From NCBI RefSeq assembly GCF_014204895.1, contig NZ_JACHMF010000001.1, positions 186,001 through 250,000 of the forward strand: a DNA stretch of 64,000 nucleotides, given 5' to 3'. This document shows, one piece after another, positions 1 to 17,363 of the stretch. How positions within the stretch are numbered: position 1 is the stretch's first letter; the number at the start of each line of letters is the position of its first letter. The notes below the pieces were generated by a model. That model was not told the DNA's origin, did not search any database, and saw nothing but the letters and a program-made list of their open reading frames with translations. Source of the stretch: Paractinoplanes abujensis (lineage in GTDB: Bacteria > Actinomycetota > Actinomycetes > Mycobacteriales > Micromonosporaceae). The translations under genes were made by a program, and so were the position numbers.

Positions 1-2196
1 TCCCCGCATCCGGTGCTGATCCCGGTGATCGAGGACCAGATCACGGTGGGCAGCCTGCGCCGCGATGACGGCGGTGCTCAGCGGTTGCTGAGCTCGTTGG
101 CCGAGGCGTACGTGGCCGGGGTCGGCGTCGACTGGGGAAGCGTGCTGAGCCACGGCACGACGGTGGACCTGCCGACGTACGCGTTCCAGCGACGCCGGTT
201 CTGGCCCGAGCTGCCGGAGGTTGCGAGCACGTCGCTGGACGACTGGCGGTATCGGATCACCTGGCAGCCGGCCGATCTTCCTGCCGGTCCGCTTCACGGC
301 ACGTGGCTGCTGGTAGGGGACGCGCCCGAGGCCCCCGCAGTCACCGAGGCACTGACCCGTGGAGGCGCCGAGGTCGTCACCACCGATGTCCACGGCTTGG
401 GTTCCGTCCTGGCCGGCGCGGCGGGTGTGGTGTCGCTGCTGGCGTTGGACGAGACTCCGGATACCGAGTTCCCGTGGGTGCAGTCCGGTTTGGCGAGCAC
501 GGTGGATCTGGTTCGTACGGTCCAGCAGTCGGGGCTCGAGGTGCCCGTCTGGCTGCTGACCCGCGGCGCTGTGCAGACCGGTGCGGATGACCGGACCACG
601 AGCCCGGCGCAGACGGCGGTGTGGGGTCTGGGCCGGGCGGTGGGTCTGGAACGTCCGGGGTTGTGGGGCGGTCTGATCGATCTACCTGCCGAGTTCGACG
701 CCCACGCCGGTGACGGTGTGGTGTCGGTGCTGGCCCAGACGGTCGAGGATCAAGCTGCGCTGCGCCCTGATGGTGTGTTCGTCCGCCGTCTGGTGCATGC
801 GCAGGCGCGGGGCCCGGTGAGGTCGTGGACGCCGCGGGGCACGGTCCTGCTGACCGGTGGCACCGGTTCGATCGGTGTCAGTGTCGGCGAATGGCTGGCC
901 GAGCGGGGTGCGCAGCGGGTGGTCCTGACATCGCGGTCGGGGCCCTCCGCGCCCGGTGTCGCCACGTTGGCCGCCTCGGTCGCGACGGGCGGTTCCGGGG
1001 TCGAGGTCCTCAGCTGCGACCTCGGCTCCCCGGAGCAGGTCGCCGGCATGGTGGGCTGGATCGAGAACACCGGCCCCGGCTTGTCGACGGTGTTGCATTC
1101 GGCGAACCTGCCGTACCTGGCGTGGGTGGAGAACACCGAACGCGAAGGCTTGGCCGCCGCGCTGGGGGCGAAAGCCCTGGGCGCCGTACATCTGGATCAG
1201 GCCACGGCGGGTTTGGATCTGGACGAGTTCGTGTTGTTCTCGTCGATCTCGGCCACGTGGGGCAGTAACGATCACGGCGCGTATGCGGCGGGGAACGCGT
1301 TCCTGGACGGGTTCGCTGAGCAGCGGCGGGCTCGGGGTTTGCCGGCGACGTCGATCGCGTGGGGTGTGTGGGACACCCGCGATTGGGCTGCGGTCGACGC
1401 GGCGATGGAGCAGGGTGCGGGGGCTGTCACGCCGAGCCGGCTGCGGAAGCAGGGCATGAACTTCCTGCGGACCGACCGTGCTCTGGCGGCGTTGGGTGAG
1501 ATTCTGGCCGAGGACGAGACGTTCATCGCCGTCGCCGATGTGGAGTGGGATCGCTTCGCGCCGGTGTTCCGTGCCGCCCGCCCGCGGCCTCTCCTCGACA
1601 CCATCCCTGAAGCCCGTGAGGACGTCGGCCCGGCCCCCACGGCCGAGACGGCCGGCCGCAACGACTATGCCGCCCGTCTGGCCGGGCTGGCCCCGGCCGA
1701 CCGGCGGCGCGCGGCGATCGAGCTGGTCCGTTCGCACGCCACCGCCGTCCTCGGCCTCGGCACCGTCGAGGAGATCCCGGCCGAGCGGGCGTTCCGTGAT
1801 GTCGGGTTCGACTCGCTGACCGCGGTCGAGCTGAGGAACCGGCTCAATACGGCGGCGGGGGTGCGGCTGCCGTCCGCTGCGGTGTTCGACCACCCGAGCC
1901 CCGCGGCCCTGGCCGAACAGATCCTCGCCGAGCTGTTCCAGGAGGAACTGGTGGGGCACAGCGCCGTACTGGACGAATTCGAACGCCTGGCCGCCGGGCT
2001 CACCCCGCCGGACGACGCGGCCCGGGCTGAGATCGTGGCCCGGCTGGAGGCACTGACACAGCGGTTCCGGCGGCTGCGGTCCGGCCCGGACGCCGTGGCC
2101 ACCGAAGCGGAGCAGCAGCGCGTCCTGGAGAAGGCCACCGCGGACGAATTGTTCGCCCTCCTGGAGGACGAGCTCGACGATCCCGACCTCGACTGA
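1..2196 (+). CDS. Type I modular polyketide synthase, 3' part (AT end-KR-ACP-docking)
   Basis: This is the 3' end of a modular PKS gene. The frame is open through base 1, so the KS and most of the AT lie outside the window. What remains, in order: the closing residues of the AT (SPHPVL), the AT-KR linker and structural half-KR, a ketoreductase (NADPH motif GGTGSIG at nt 856-876; SSISATWGS and GAYAAGN carry the catalytic Ser, Tyr and Asn), an ACP (GFDSL, serine codon at 1813) and a charged helical C-terminal docking region. A Trp eight residues before the catalytic Tyr, with no LDD motif, marks an A-type KR (L-hydroxyl). His three residues before the Tyr fits the A2 subtype. No DH or ER is present. 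The next PKS starts 65 nt downstream with an N-terminal docking helix, so the two proteins are probably consecutive in the assembly line. Confidence 0.96.
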   Translation, partial: SPHPVLIPVIEDQITVGSLRRDDGGAQRLLSSLAEAYVAGVGVDWGSVLSHGTTVDLPTYAFQRRRFWPELPEVASTSLDDWRYRITWQPADLPAGPLHGTWLLVGDAPEAPAVTEALTRGGAEVVTTDVHGLGSVLAGAAGVVSLLALDETPDTEFPWVQSGLASTVDLVRTVQQSGLEVPVWLLTRGAVQTGADDRTTSPAQTAVWGLGRAVGLERPGLWGGLIDLPAEFDAHAGDGVVSVLAQTVEDQAALRPDGVFVRRLVHAQARGPVRSWTPRGTVLLTGGTGSIGVSVGEWLAERGAQRVVLTSRSGPSAPGVATLAASVATGGSGVEVLSCDLGSPEQVAGMVGWIENTGPGLSTVLHSANLPYLAWVENTEREGLAAALGAKALGAVHLDQATAGLDLDEFVLFSSISATWGSNDHGAYAAGNAFLDGFAEQRRARGLPATSIAWGVWDTRDWAAVDAAMEQGAGAVTPSRLRKQGMNFLRTDRALAALGEILAEDETFIAVADVEWDRFAPVFRAARPRPLLDTIPEAREDVGPAPTAETAGRNDYAARLAGLAPADRRRAAIELVRSHATAVLGLGTVEEIPAERAFRDVGFDSLTAVELRNRLNTAAGVRLPSAAVFDHPSPAALAEQILAELFQEELVGHSAVLDEFERLAAGLTPPDDAARAEIVARLEALTQRFRRLRSGPDAVATEAEQQRVLEKATADELFALLEDELDDPDLD

Positions 2197-2261
2197 CCTT
2201 GTCGGTCACTGACGTTGCGGTGCGCCACCCACTCTCGAAGCAGGCCGAAGGGCAGAGGGCT

Positions 2262-12066
<9,805 letters not shown>

Positions 12067-12074
<8 letters not shown>

Positions 12075-12954
12075 CATACCGACCGAGCAGGCCACCGTGC
12101 ACCGTCTCGCCGTCGTCGGCGCCGGCGTGATGGGCACCAACATCGCCGTCCTCGCCCTCGGGCACGGCCTGGACGTCACGCTCGTCGACGTCGACGACGA
12201 GACCCTGACCGCGGCCCGCCGTACGATCCGGCACAAGCTCAAACACGCCCAGCTGCTCGACGCGTTGCCCGCGGGCCGTCCGCACGGCGCCCTGACCACC
12301 ACCACGTCGCTGTCCGACGTGGCCGGCGCCACCACCGTCATCGAGGCCGTCGTCGAGATCGCCGAGGTCAAACGCAAGGTGCTGGCCGAGGTCTCGGCCA
12401 CTGTGGCGCCCGGCACCCTGCTGATCTCCAACACGTCCTGCGTCCCGGTCGACGAGATGGCCGCCTGGGTCGTCCGGGGCGAGGACCTGGTCGGGGTGCA
12501 TTTCATGAACCCCTCCTACTTGATCCGGATGGTCGAGGTGATCCGTGGATCCGCCACCGGCGACGCCACGATGACCGCCGTCGGCCGCCTGCTCGGCGCC
12601 CTGAACCGGGAGGCGCTGGTCGTCAACGACGCTCCCGGTTTCGTCATCAACCGGTTGCTGCATCCGCTGATCAACCGCGCGGCGATGCTCGTGCAGGACG
12701 GGGTGGCCTCCGCGGAGACCGTGGACGGCCTGCTCGAGGGTTGCCTCGGCCACACCACCGGGCCGCTGCGCACGGCCGACCTGATCGGTATCGACAACCT
12801 CGTCGACTCGCTGCGGGTGCTCCACGAACGCACCGGTGACCCGGAGTGCGAACCCTGCGACCTGATGCTGCAGAAGGTCCGCGACGGGCATCACGGCAGC
12901 AAGACCGGCCGTGGGTTCTACGACTACCAATCCGCCACGGAAGGGCGTATCTGA
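12067..12954 (+). CDS. fkbK: 3-hydroxyacyl-CoA dehydrogenase-like enzyme of hydroxymalonyl-ACP synthesis (FkbK type)
   Basis: The 295-aa protein has an N-terminal Rossmann fold with VGAGVMG at about residues 16-22, the HFMNP motif with the family's catalytic His, and a C-terminal helical domain, as in 3-hydroxybutyryl-CoA dehydrogenases. In FkbK-type cassettes this enzyme oxidises glyceryl-ACP to 2-hydroxy-3-oxopropionyl-ACP. The ATG overlaps the PKS stop by 8 nt and the gene's own stop overlaps the next ATG, so the gene is translationally coupled on both sides. The role rests on the four-gene context (dehydrogenase, ACP, acyl-CoA dehydrogenase, FkbH) rather than on this protein alone, because primary-metabolism homologues look alike. 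Confidence 0.93.
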
Positions 12955-13214
12955 TGACCGAGACCGTCGAGAAGGAGTTGACCGCCTACCTCGCCGAGCG
13001 CACCGGCTGTGAACCCGCCGCCGATCAGGACCTTTTCGCCAGCGGCGTCATCTCCTCGATGTTCGCCCTGCAGCTGGTGGTCCACCTCGAGGACGAGTAC
13101 GACGTCGAGATCATCGGCCCCGACCTCGCGCGCGAGAATTTCAGCAGCGTACGGGCCATGTCCGCGATGGTGCAGCGGCTGCGGGCGGACGGCGCCGGCG
13201 GGCCGGGCGTATGA
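12954..13214 (+). CDS. fkbJ: Discrete acyl carrier protein for the hydroxymalonyl extender unit (FkbJ type)
   Basis: An 86-aa acidic protein of carrier-protein size. The start is ATG 12954, inside an ATGA overlap with the preceding stop. The phosphopantetheine site lies in GVISSMFALQL; the modified residue should be the second Ser, and the usual Asp before it is replaced by Ser. It should carry the glyceryl, hydroxy-oxopropionyl and hydroxymalonyl intermediates to an AT of the assembly line. It differs from the PKS-embedded ACPs and sits between the two oxidoreductases, as in known extender cassettes. Confidence 0.92.
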   Translation: MTETVEKELTAYLAERTGCEPAADQDLFASGVISSMFALQLVVHLEDEYDVEIIGPDLARENFSSVRAMSAMVQRLRADGAGGPGV

Positions 13215-14329
13215 CCGCGGACACGGCCGTGATCGACGCGCTCGTCGGCGACGGCCCGGCCGCCTGGGACGCCGCCGGTCGCATCCCGGTGGATCTGCTG
13301 CGCAAGCTCGGCGAGATGGGTGTGCTGGCCGCCGAGGTGCCGGCCCGGTTCGGTGGGCCGGGCGCCGACGGCCTGGCCAACGGCGAGCTGACCGCCCACG
13401 TCGGCGCGTTGTGCAGCTCGCTGCGCAGCATCATGACGGTGCAGGGGATGGCCGCCGCCACCGTGCTCCGGTTCGGCGACCGCGAGCAGCGCCGCCACTA
13501 CCTCGCCCGGCTGACCGGCGGCGACCTGGCCTGCGTCGCGTTCAGCGAGCCGGGCGCGGGATCCGACCTCAGCGGCATGTCCACCCGGCTGCGCCGGACC
13601 GGCGACGGCAGCGGCGACGTCCTCGTCTCGGGCGAGAAGACGTGGATCACCGGGGCCGCGTACGCGGATCATGTCCTGGTCTTCGGGCGGTACGGCGACG
13701 GTCTTTCCGGAGCGGCCGCGATGGTCCCGGCCGGCGCGCCGGGCGTGCTGATCGAACCCGTACGGGACCCGCTGGGCTGCCGCGCGGCCACCCACTGCCG
13801 GGTCGTCCTGGACGACGTGCGGGTGCCCGCCGGCGCGGTCCTCGGTGGCGGCGGGCAGCCCCTGTCGCTGCTGTTCACCGCCGCCCTGTCGTACGGCCGG
13901 ATGTCGGTCGCCTGGGGCTGTGCCGGCATTCTGCGGGCCTGCCTGGCCGCCGCCACCGCCGACGCCCGCTCGCGGCAGCAGGGCGGCACCGCGATCGCCG
14001 GGCATCAACTCGTCGCCCGGCATCTCGCCGAGCTCTACACCGCCGAACGGATCGTCACCCAGGTCTGCCGGCACGCCGCGGACCAGTGGAGCCGGGGTGC
14101 GGCCGACGCGGGCGTGGCGGCCGTGCTGGCCAAGCAGGTCGCCGCGACCCATGCCGCCCGTGGCGCCGCGACGGCCGTCCAAGTGCTCGCCTCCCGCGGC
14201 TTCACCGACTCCCACGTGGTGGCCCGCGCCTACCGCGACGCCAAAGCCATGGAACTTATCGAGGGAAGCACTGAGATCTCGCAGCTGATCCTGGCCCGGC
14301 ACGCCCTCGACACCATCGTCACGCCCTAA
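13211..14329 (+). CDS. fkbI: Acyl-CoA dehydrogenase-like enzyme of hydroxymalonyl-ACP synthesis (FkbI type)
   Basis: A 372-aa protein of the FAD acyl-CoA dehydrogenase family. Visible signatures are the FAD/substrate loop around AFSEPGAGSDLSG, the EKTWITGA stretch, and the C-terminal IEGSTEISQ segment where the family base lies. In FkbI-type cassettes it oxidises the aldehyde-level 2-hydroxy-3-oxopropionyl-ACP to hydroxymalonyl-ACP. The ATG at 13211 overlaps the ACP stop (ATGA). Nine nt separate its stop from the fkbH start. Confidence 0.93.
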   Translation: MTADTAVIDALVGDGPAAWDAAGRIPVDLLRKLGEMGVLAAEVPARFGGPGADGLANGELTAHVGALCSSLRSIMTVQGMAAATVLRFGDREQRRHYLARLTGGDLACVAFSEPGAGSDLSGMSTRLRRTGDGSGDVLVSGEKTWITGAAYADHVLVFGRYGDGLSGAAAMVPAGAPGVLIEPVRDPLGCRAATHCRVVLDDVRVPAGAVLGGGGQPLSLLFTAALSYGRMSVAWGCAGILRACLAAATADARSRQQGGTAIAGHQLVARHLAELYTAERIVTQVCRHAADQWSRGAADAGVAAVLAKQVAATHAARGAATAVQVLASRGFTDSHVVARAYRDAKAMELIEGSTEISQLILARHALDTIVTP

Positions 14330-14338
14330 GGAGCGACC

Positions 14339-15412
14339 GTGTCCGATGCGCCCGCCGTCGTCAAATGCCTGGTGTGGGACCTCGACAACACCCTGTGGCA
14401 AGGCACGCTGCTGGAGGACGGCGAGGTGGTCCTGCCGCCCGAGATCCACCGCCTCATCGTCGAACTCGACGACCGCGGCATCCTGCAGTCAGTGGCCAGC
14501 AAGAACGACCACGACCACGCCTGGCAGCGGCTGACCGCCCTCGGCGTCGCCGACTACTTCGTGCTCCCGCAGATCGGCTGGCACGCGAAGTCCCAGTCCG
14601 TGAAGGAGATCGCGGACCAGCTGAACTTCGCGCTGTCGGCGATCGCCTTCATCGACGACCAGCCCGCCGAACGCGCCGAGGTCGCCTACCACCACCCGGA
14701 GGTCCGCTGCTACGACGCCGCCGAGGTGCTCGCGCTGGCCGGCCGGCCCGAGTTCAGCCCGGCTGTCACCAGCGACGCCCGGCGCCGCCGGGAGATGTAT
14801 CAGGCCGGCTTCCGGCGCACCGCCGAACGCGAGAGCTTCTCCGGCCCGGACGAGGAGTTCCTGCGGTCACTGGAACTCGTCATGGAGATCAAGCGGGCCG
14901 ACGAGAACGACCTGACCCGGGTCGAGGAACTCACGCTGCGCACCAGCCAGATGAACGCGACCGGCGTGCACTACTCCGACGCCGACCTGCGCGCCCTGCT
15001 CGCCGACCCGGCCCACGAGGTGCTCACCGTCACCCTCACCGACCGGCTGGGGCCGCACGGCGCGGTCGGGGTGCTGCTGCTCAACTGTCACGAGCGGGTC
15101 TGGCACCTGAAGCTGCTGGCCACCTCGTGCCGCGTGGTCTCCTTCGGTGCGGGCTCCGTCCTGCTCAACTGGCTGATCGACGCGGCCGCCAGGGCCGGCG
15201 TGCACGTGGCCGCGGACTTCCGGCAGACCGACCGCAACCGGATGATGGAGATCGCCTACCGGTTCGCCGGTTTCACCGGCGACACCTGCGACTGCCTCGC
15301 CGTGCTGCCGGCCGGCGGCGACCGCGCGGGCATCGAGTTCCGGCACCTGGTCGCCGAGGCCCGGCCCGCGCCCACCACCATGCGCGTCATCGCGCCCCGG
15401 CTCGGGCGGTGA
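14339..15412 (+). CDS. fkbH: FkbH-like glyceryl transferase/phosphatase (HAD superfamily)
   Basis: A 357-aa protein starting at GTG 14339 with a strong AAGGAG RBS at about 14327-14332. The N-terminal half is a HAD domain with DLDNTLW (nucleophile Asp) and FIDDQP. The C-terminal half is the acyltransferase-like domain of the family (TSQMNATG). FkbH proteins take the C3 unit of 1,3-bisphosphoglycerate, dephosphorylate it and load glyceryl onto the discrete ACP, the first step of hydroxy- and methoxymalonyl-ACP synthesis. It is the last gene of the coupled cassette. No O-methyltransferase (FkbG) follows, so the visible pathway stops at hydroxymalonyl-ACP. Confidence 0.96.
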   Translation: MSDAPAVVKCLVWDLDNTLWQGTLLEDGEVVLPPEIHRLIVELDDRGILQSVASKNDHDHAWQRLTALGVADYFVLPQIGWHAKSQSVKEIADQLNFALSAIAFIDDQPAERAEVAYHHPEVRCYDAAEVLALAGRPEFSPAVTSDARRRREMYQAGFRRTAERESFSGPDEEFLRSLELVMEIKRADENDLTRVEELTLRTSQMNATGVHYSDADLRALLADPAHEVLTVTLTDRLGPHGAVGVLLLNCHERVWHLKLLATSCRVVSFGAGSVLLNWLIDAAARAGVHVAADFRQTDRNRMMEIAYRFAGFTGDTCDCLAVLPAGGDRAGIEFRHLVAEARPAPTTMRVIAPRLGR

Positions 15413-15419
15413 GGGGCGG

Positions 15420-16058
15420 TCAGGGCCGGCCGAGGATCCCGCGGTCGTAGCCGGCGGCGACCGCCGCCGCCCGGTCCCTGACGCCCAGATTGCTGTAGAT
15501 GTGAGTCAGATGCGTCTTCACGGTGGCCTCGCTGATGAACAACCGCGCCGCGATCTCCCGGTTCGACATGCCCCGGGCCACCAGCGTGAGCACCTCACGC
15601 TCGCGCCCGGACAGTGTCTTGTCCACCGGGGCCGGGGCTCGGACCGCGTTGAACAGTCGCGACGCGACCGCCGTGGACAACACGGTCCGCCCCTCGGCGG
15701 CGGCGCGCACGGCGTCCAGCAGTTCCTCCCGCGGTGCGTCCTTGAGCAGGTAACCGGTGGCGCCGGCCTCGATCGCCGGGAACGTGTCGGTGTCCGTGTC
15801 GTACGTGGTGAGCACCAGGACCCGGGCCCGCGCCCCGCGGCGGGTCAGCTCGGCGATGGCGTCGACACCGTTGCCACCGGGCATCCGCAGGTCCATCAGG
15901 ACGACGTCGGGGTCGATCCGGAAGACCATCTCGACGGCCTCGGCGCCGCTGGACGCCTCGCCCAGGACGGTGAAACCGGGAGCCGAGGCGAACATGCCGC
16001 GCAACCCGTCACGGACGACGGGATGGTCATCGACTAGCAGCAGCGTGATGTCAGTCAT
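15420..16058 (-). CDS. LuxR/NarL-family response regulator (orphan)
   Basis: A 212-aa protein. The receiver domain has the acidic pair in LLLVDDHP, the phospho-acceptor Asp in VVLMDLRMPG and Lys in YLLKDAP. A short linker leads to a GerE/LuxR DNA-binding domain (LSGREREVLTLVARGMSNREI). No histidine kinase is adjacent. It is convergent with fkbH, 7 nt away. It lies between the extender cassette and the thioesterase, which suggests pathway-level control, but its partner and targets cannot be read from the sequence. Confidence 0.93.
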   Translation of the reverse strand: MTDITLLLVDDHPVVRDGLRGMFASAPGFTVLGEASSGAEAVEMVFRIDPDVVLMDLRMPGGNGVDAIAELTRRGARARVLVLTTYDTDTDTFPAIEAGATGYLLKDAPREELLDAVRAAAEGRTVLSTAVASRLFNAVRAPAPVDKTLSGREREVLTLVARGMSNREIAARLFISEATVKTHLTHIYSNLGVRDRAAAVAAGYDRGILGRP

Positions 16059-16214
16059 GGCCCGCTCACCATACGCGAGGGGCGCCGGGCCGGACCGGGG
16101 CCGGCCACGGTCTTAGGGGCAGGCAAGGGGTGCCCGCCGCAGGACCGGCCGATAGCGTCGAATCGAGCTTCGACACAGTGGACGATCGATCGGACGTGCG
16201 AGAGAGGCTGAGGC

Positions 16215-16424
16215 GTGGAAACTGTGAAAGTGACTCTACTCGGTGGCCTGACCGGGCTTTCCGAGGACGGGAAGCTGGGCGACATGGCCGATCTCGGCGG
16301 GCGGCTGGAGTTCAGCTGCGGCACCGGCGACGACGTGTTCACGCTCATCGGTGAGTTCCGCCGGCACAGCACGGAAGTGTCGGCCGGATTCGCCTGGGGC
16401 ACACGCTCGCAGGAAGTCGAGTGA
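16215..16424 (+). CDS. Small uncharacterised protein coupled to type II thioesterase
   Basis: A 69-aa protein I do not recognise. GTG start at 16215, preceded by a GA-rich RBS. The stop overlaps the thioesterase GTG (GTGA at 16421-16424), so the two are almost certainly cotranslated. It has no Cys, no signal peptide and no membrane segment. It is glycine-rich with short alternating hydrophobic runs (VKVTLLGGL, RLEFSCGTGD), compatible with a small beta-rich fold. Function unknown; a role with the thioesterase or regulator is inferred only from coupling. Confidence 0.7.
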   Translation: METVKVTLLGGLTGLSEDGKLGDMADLGGRLEFSCGTGDDVFTLIGEFRRHSTEVSAGFAWGTRSQEVE

Positions 16425-17191
16425 CCGGCATGTCGCGGGCTCCCCGCACCGGCCAGTGGATTCAGCCGTTCGGCGTCACCCGGGCCGGTGGCCCGCGGCT
16501 GGTGTGCTTCCCGCACGCCGGTGGCTCGGCGTCGTTCTACCACCCGCTCGCGGTCAAGACGGCCGGGGCCGAGGTGCTCGCGGTGCAATATCCCGGACGG
16601 CAGGAACGGCGCACCGAGAAGCCGTTCACCGATCTCGGCGAGATGGCCGACCGGATCCACGCCGAGCTCGCCTCCCCGGCCGGCTCGCCGCTGATCCTCT
16701 TCGGCCACAGCATGGGCGCCGTTCTCGCGTACGAGGTGGCGCGCCGGCTGGAGAGCGACGGCGCCCGCCCGCTGGGCGTGATCGTCTCGGGTCGCCGCGC
16801 CCCGTCGGTGCGGCTTGAGGAGACCGTGCACCTCCGCGGCGACCGGGCTTTGCTGGCCGAGGTACGCCAGCTCAGCGGCACCGCGGCCGCCCTGCTCGAC
16901 GACGAGGAGGTGGTGCAGATGATCCTCCCGGCGCTGCGGGCCGACTACCGCGCGATCGAGACCTACCAGCATCGCCCCGGAGCCGGACTGACCTGCCCGA
17001 TCACCGCCCTGACCGGCGACAGCGACCCGCGGGCGGCCCTCGATCACGTCCGCGCCTGGGACCGGCACACCACCGGCGGGTTCGACCTGCGCACCTTCCC
17101 GGGCGGTCACTTCTACCTGACCACTCAGTGGGCCGAGGTGGCGGCAGCGATACACGACGCCATCACCGCCTTCAGCGCGCCGGCCCGGTAA
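16421..17191 (+). CDS. Type II (editing) thioesterase
   Basis: A 256-aa alpha/beta hydrolase of the TEII family. The N-terminal VCFPHAGGSASFY is the family signature, GHSMGA carries the nucleophile Ser97, GDSDP the Asp and GGHFYL the His. TEIIs remove stalled or wrong acyl groups from PKS carrier proteins. GTG 16421 overlaps the previous stop; ATG 16430 is an alternative start. Its presence supports the region to about 17.2 kb belonging to the polyketide cluster. Confidence 0.95.
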   Translation: MTGMSRAPRTGQWIQPFGVTRAGGPRLVCFPHAGGSASFYHPLAVKTAGAEVLAVQYPGRQERRTEKPFTDLGEMADRIHAELASPAGSPLILFGHSMGAVLAYEVARRLESDGARPLGVIVSGRRAPSVRLEETVHLRGDRALLAEVRQLSGTAAALLDDEEVVQMILPALRADYRAIETYQHRPGAGLTCPITALTGDSDPRAALDHVRAWDRHTTGGFDLRTFPGGHFYLTTQWAEVAAAIHDAITAFSAPAR

Positions 17192-17363
17192 CCGCCGGGA
17201 CCCGGAGACCGGCTCCGGCCGCTGGTGAGAAACGGTCGGACTTGGTCGGGTTTCGTCGCTCCGCCGGCCCGGGCCGCCAGCATCTAGCGGGACGAGCGGT
17301 AACGGGTGGTCGAACGGGGGAGCGATGGCGCTGGGCCGTCGTCGTTGGGCCGTCTGTTCCGCT

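Noticed and set aside
17202..17218. Hairpin after the type II thioesterase
   Set aside because: Six-base-pair stem only, in very GC-rich DNA; expected by chance.
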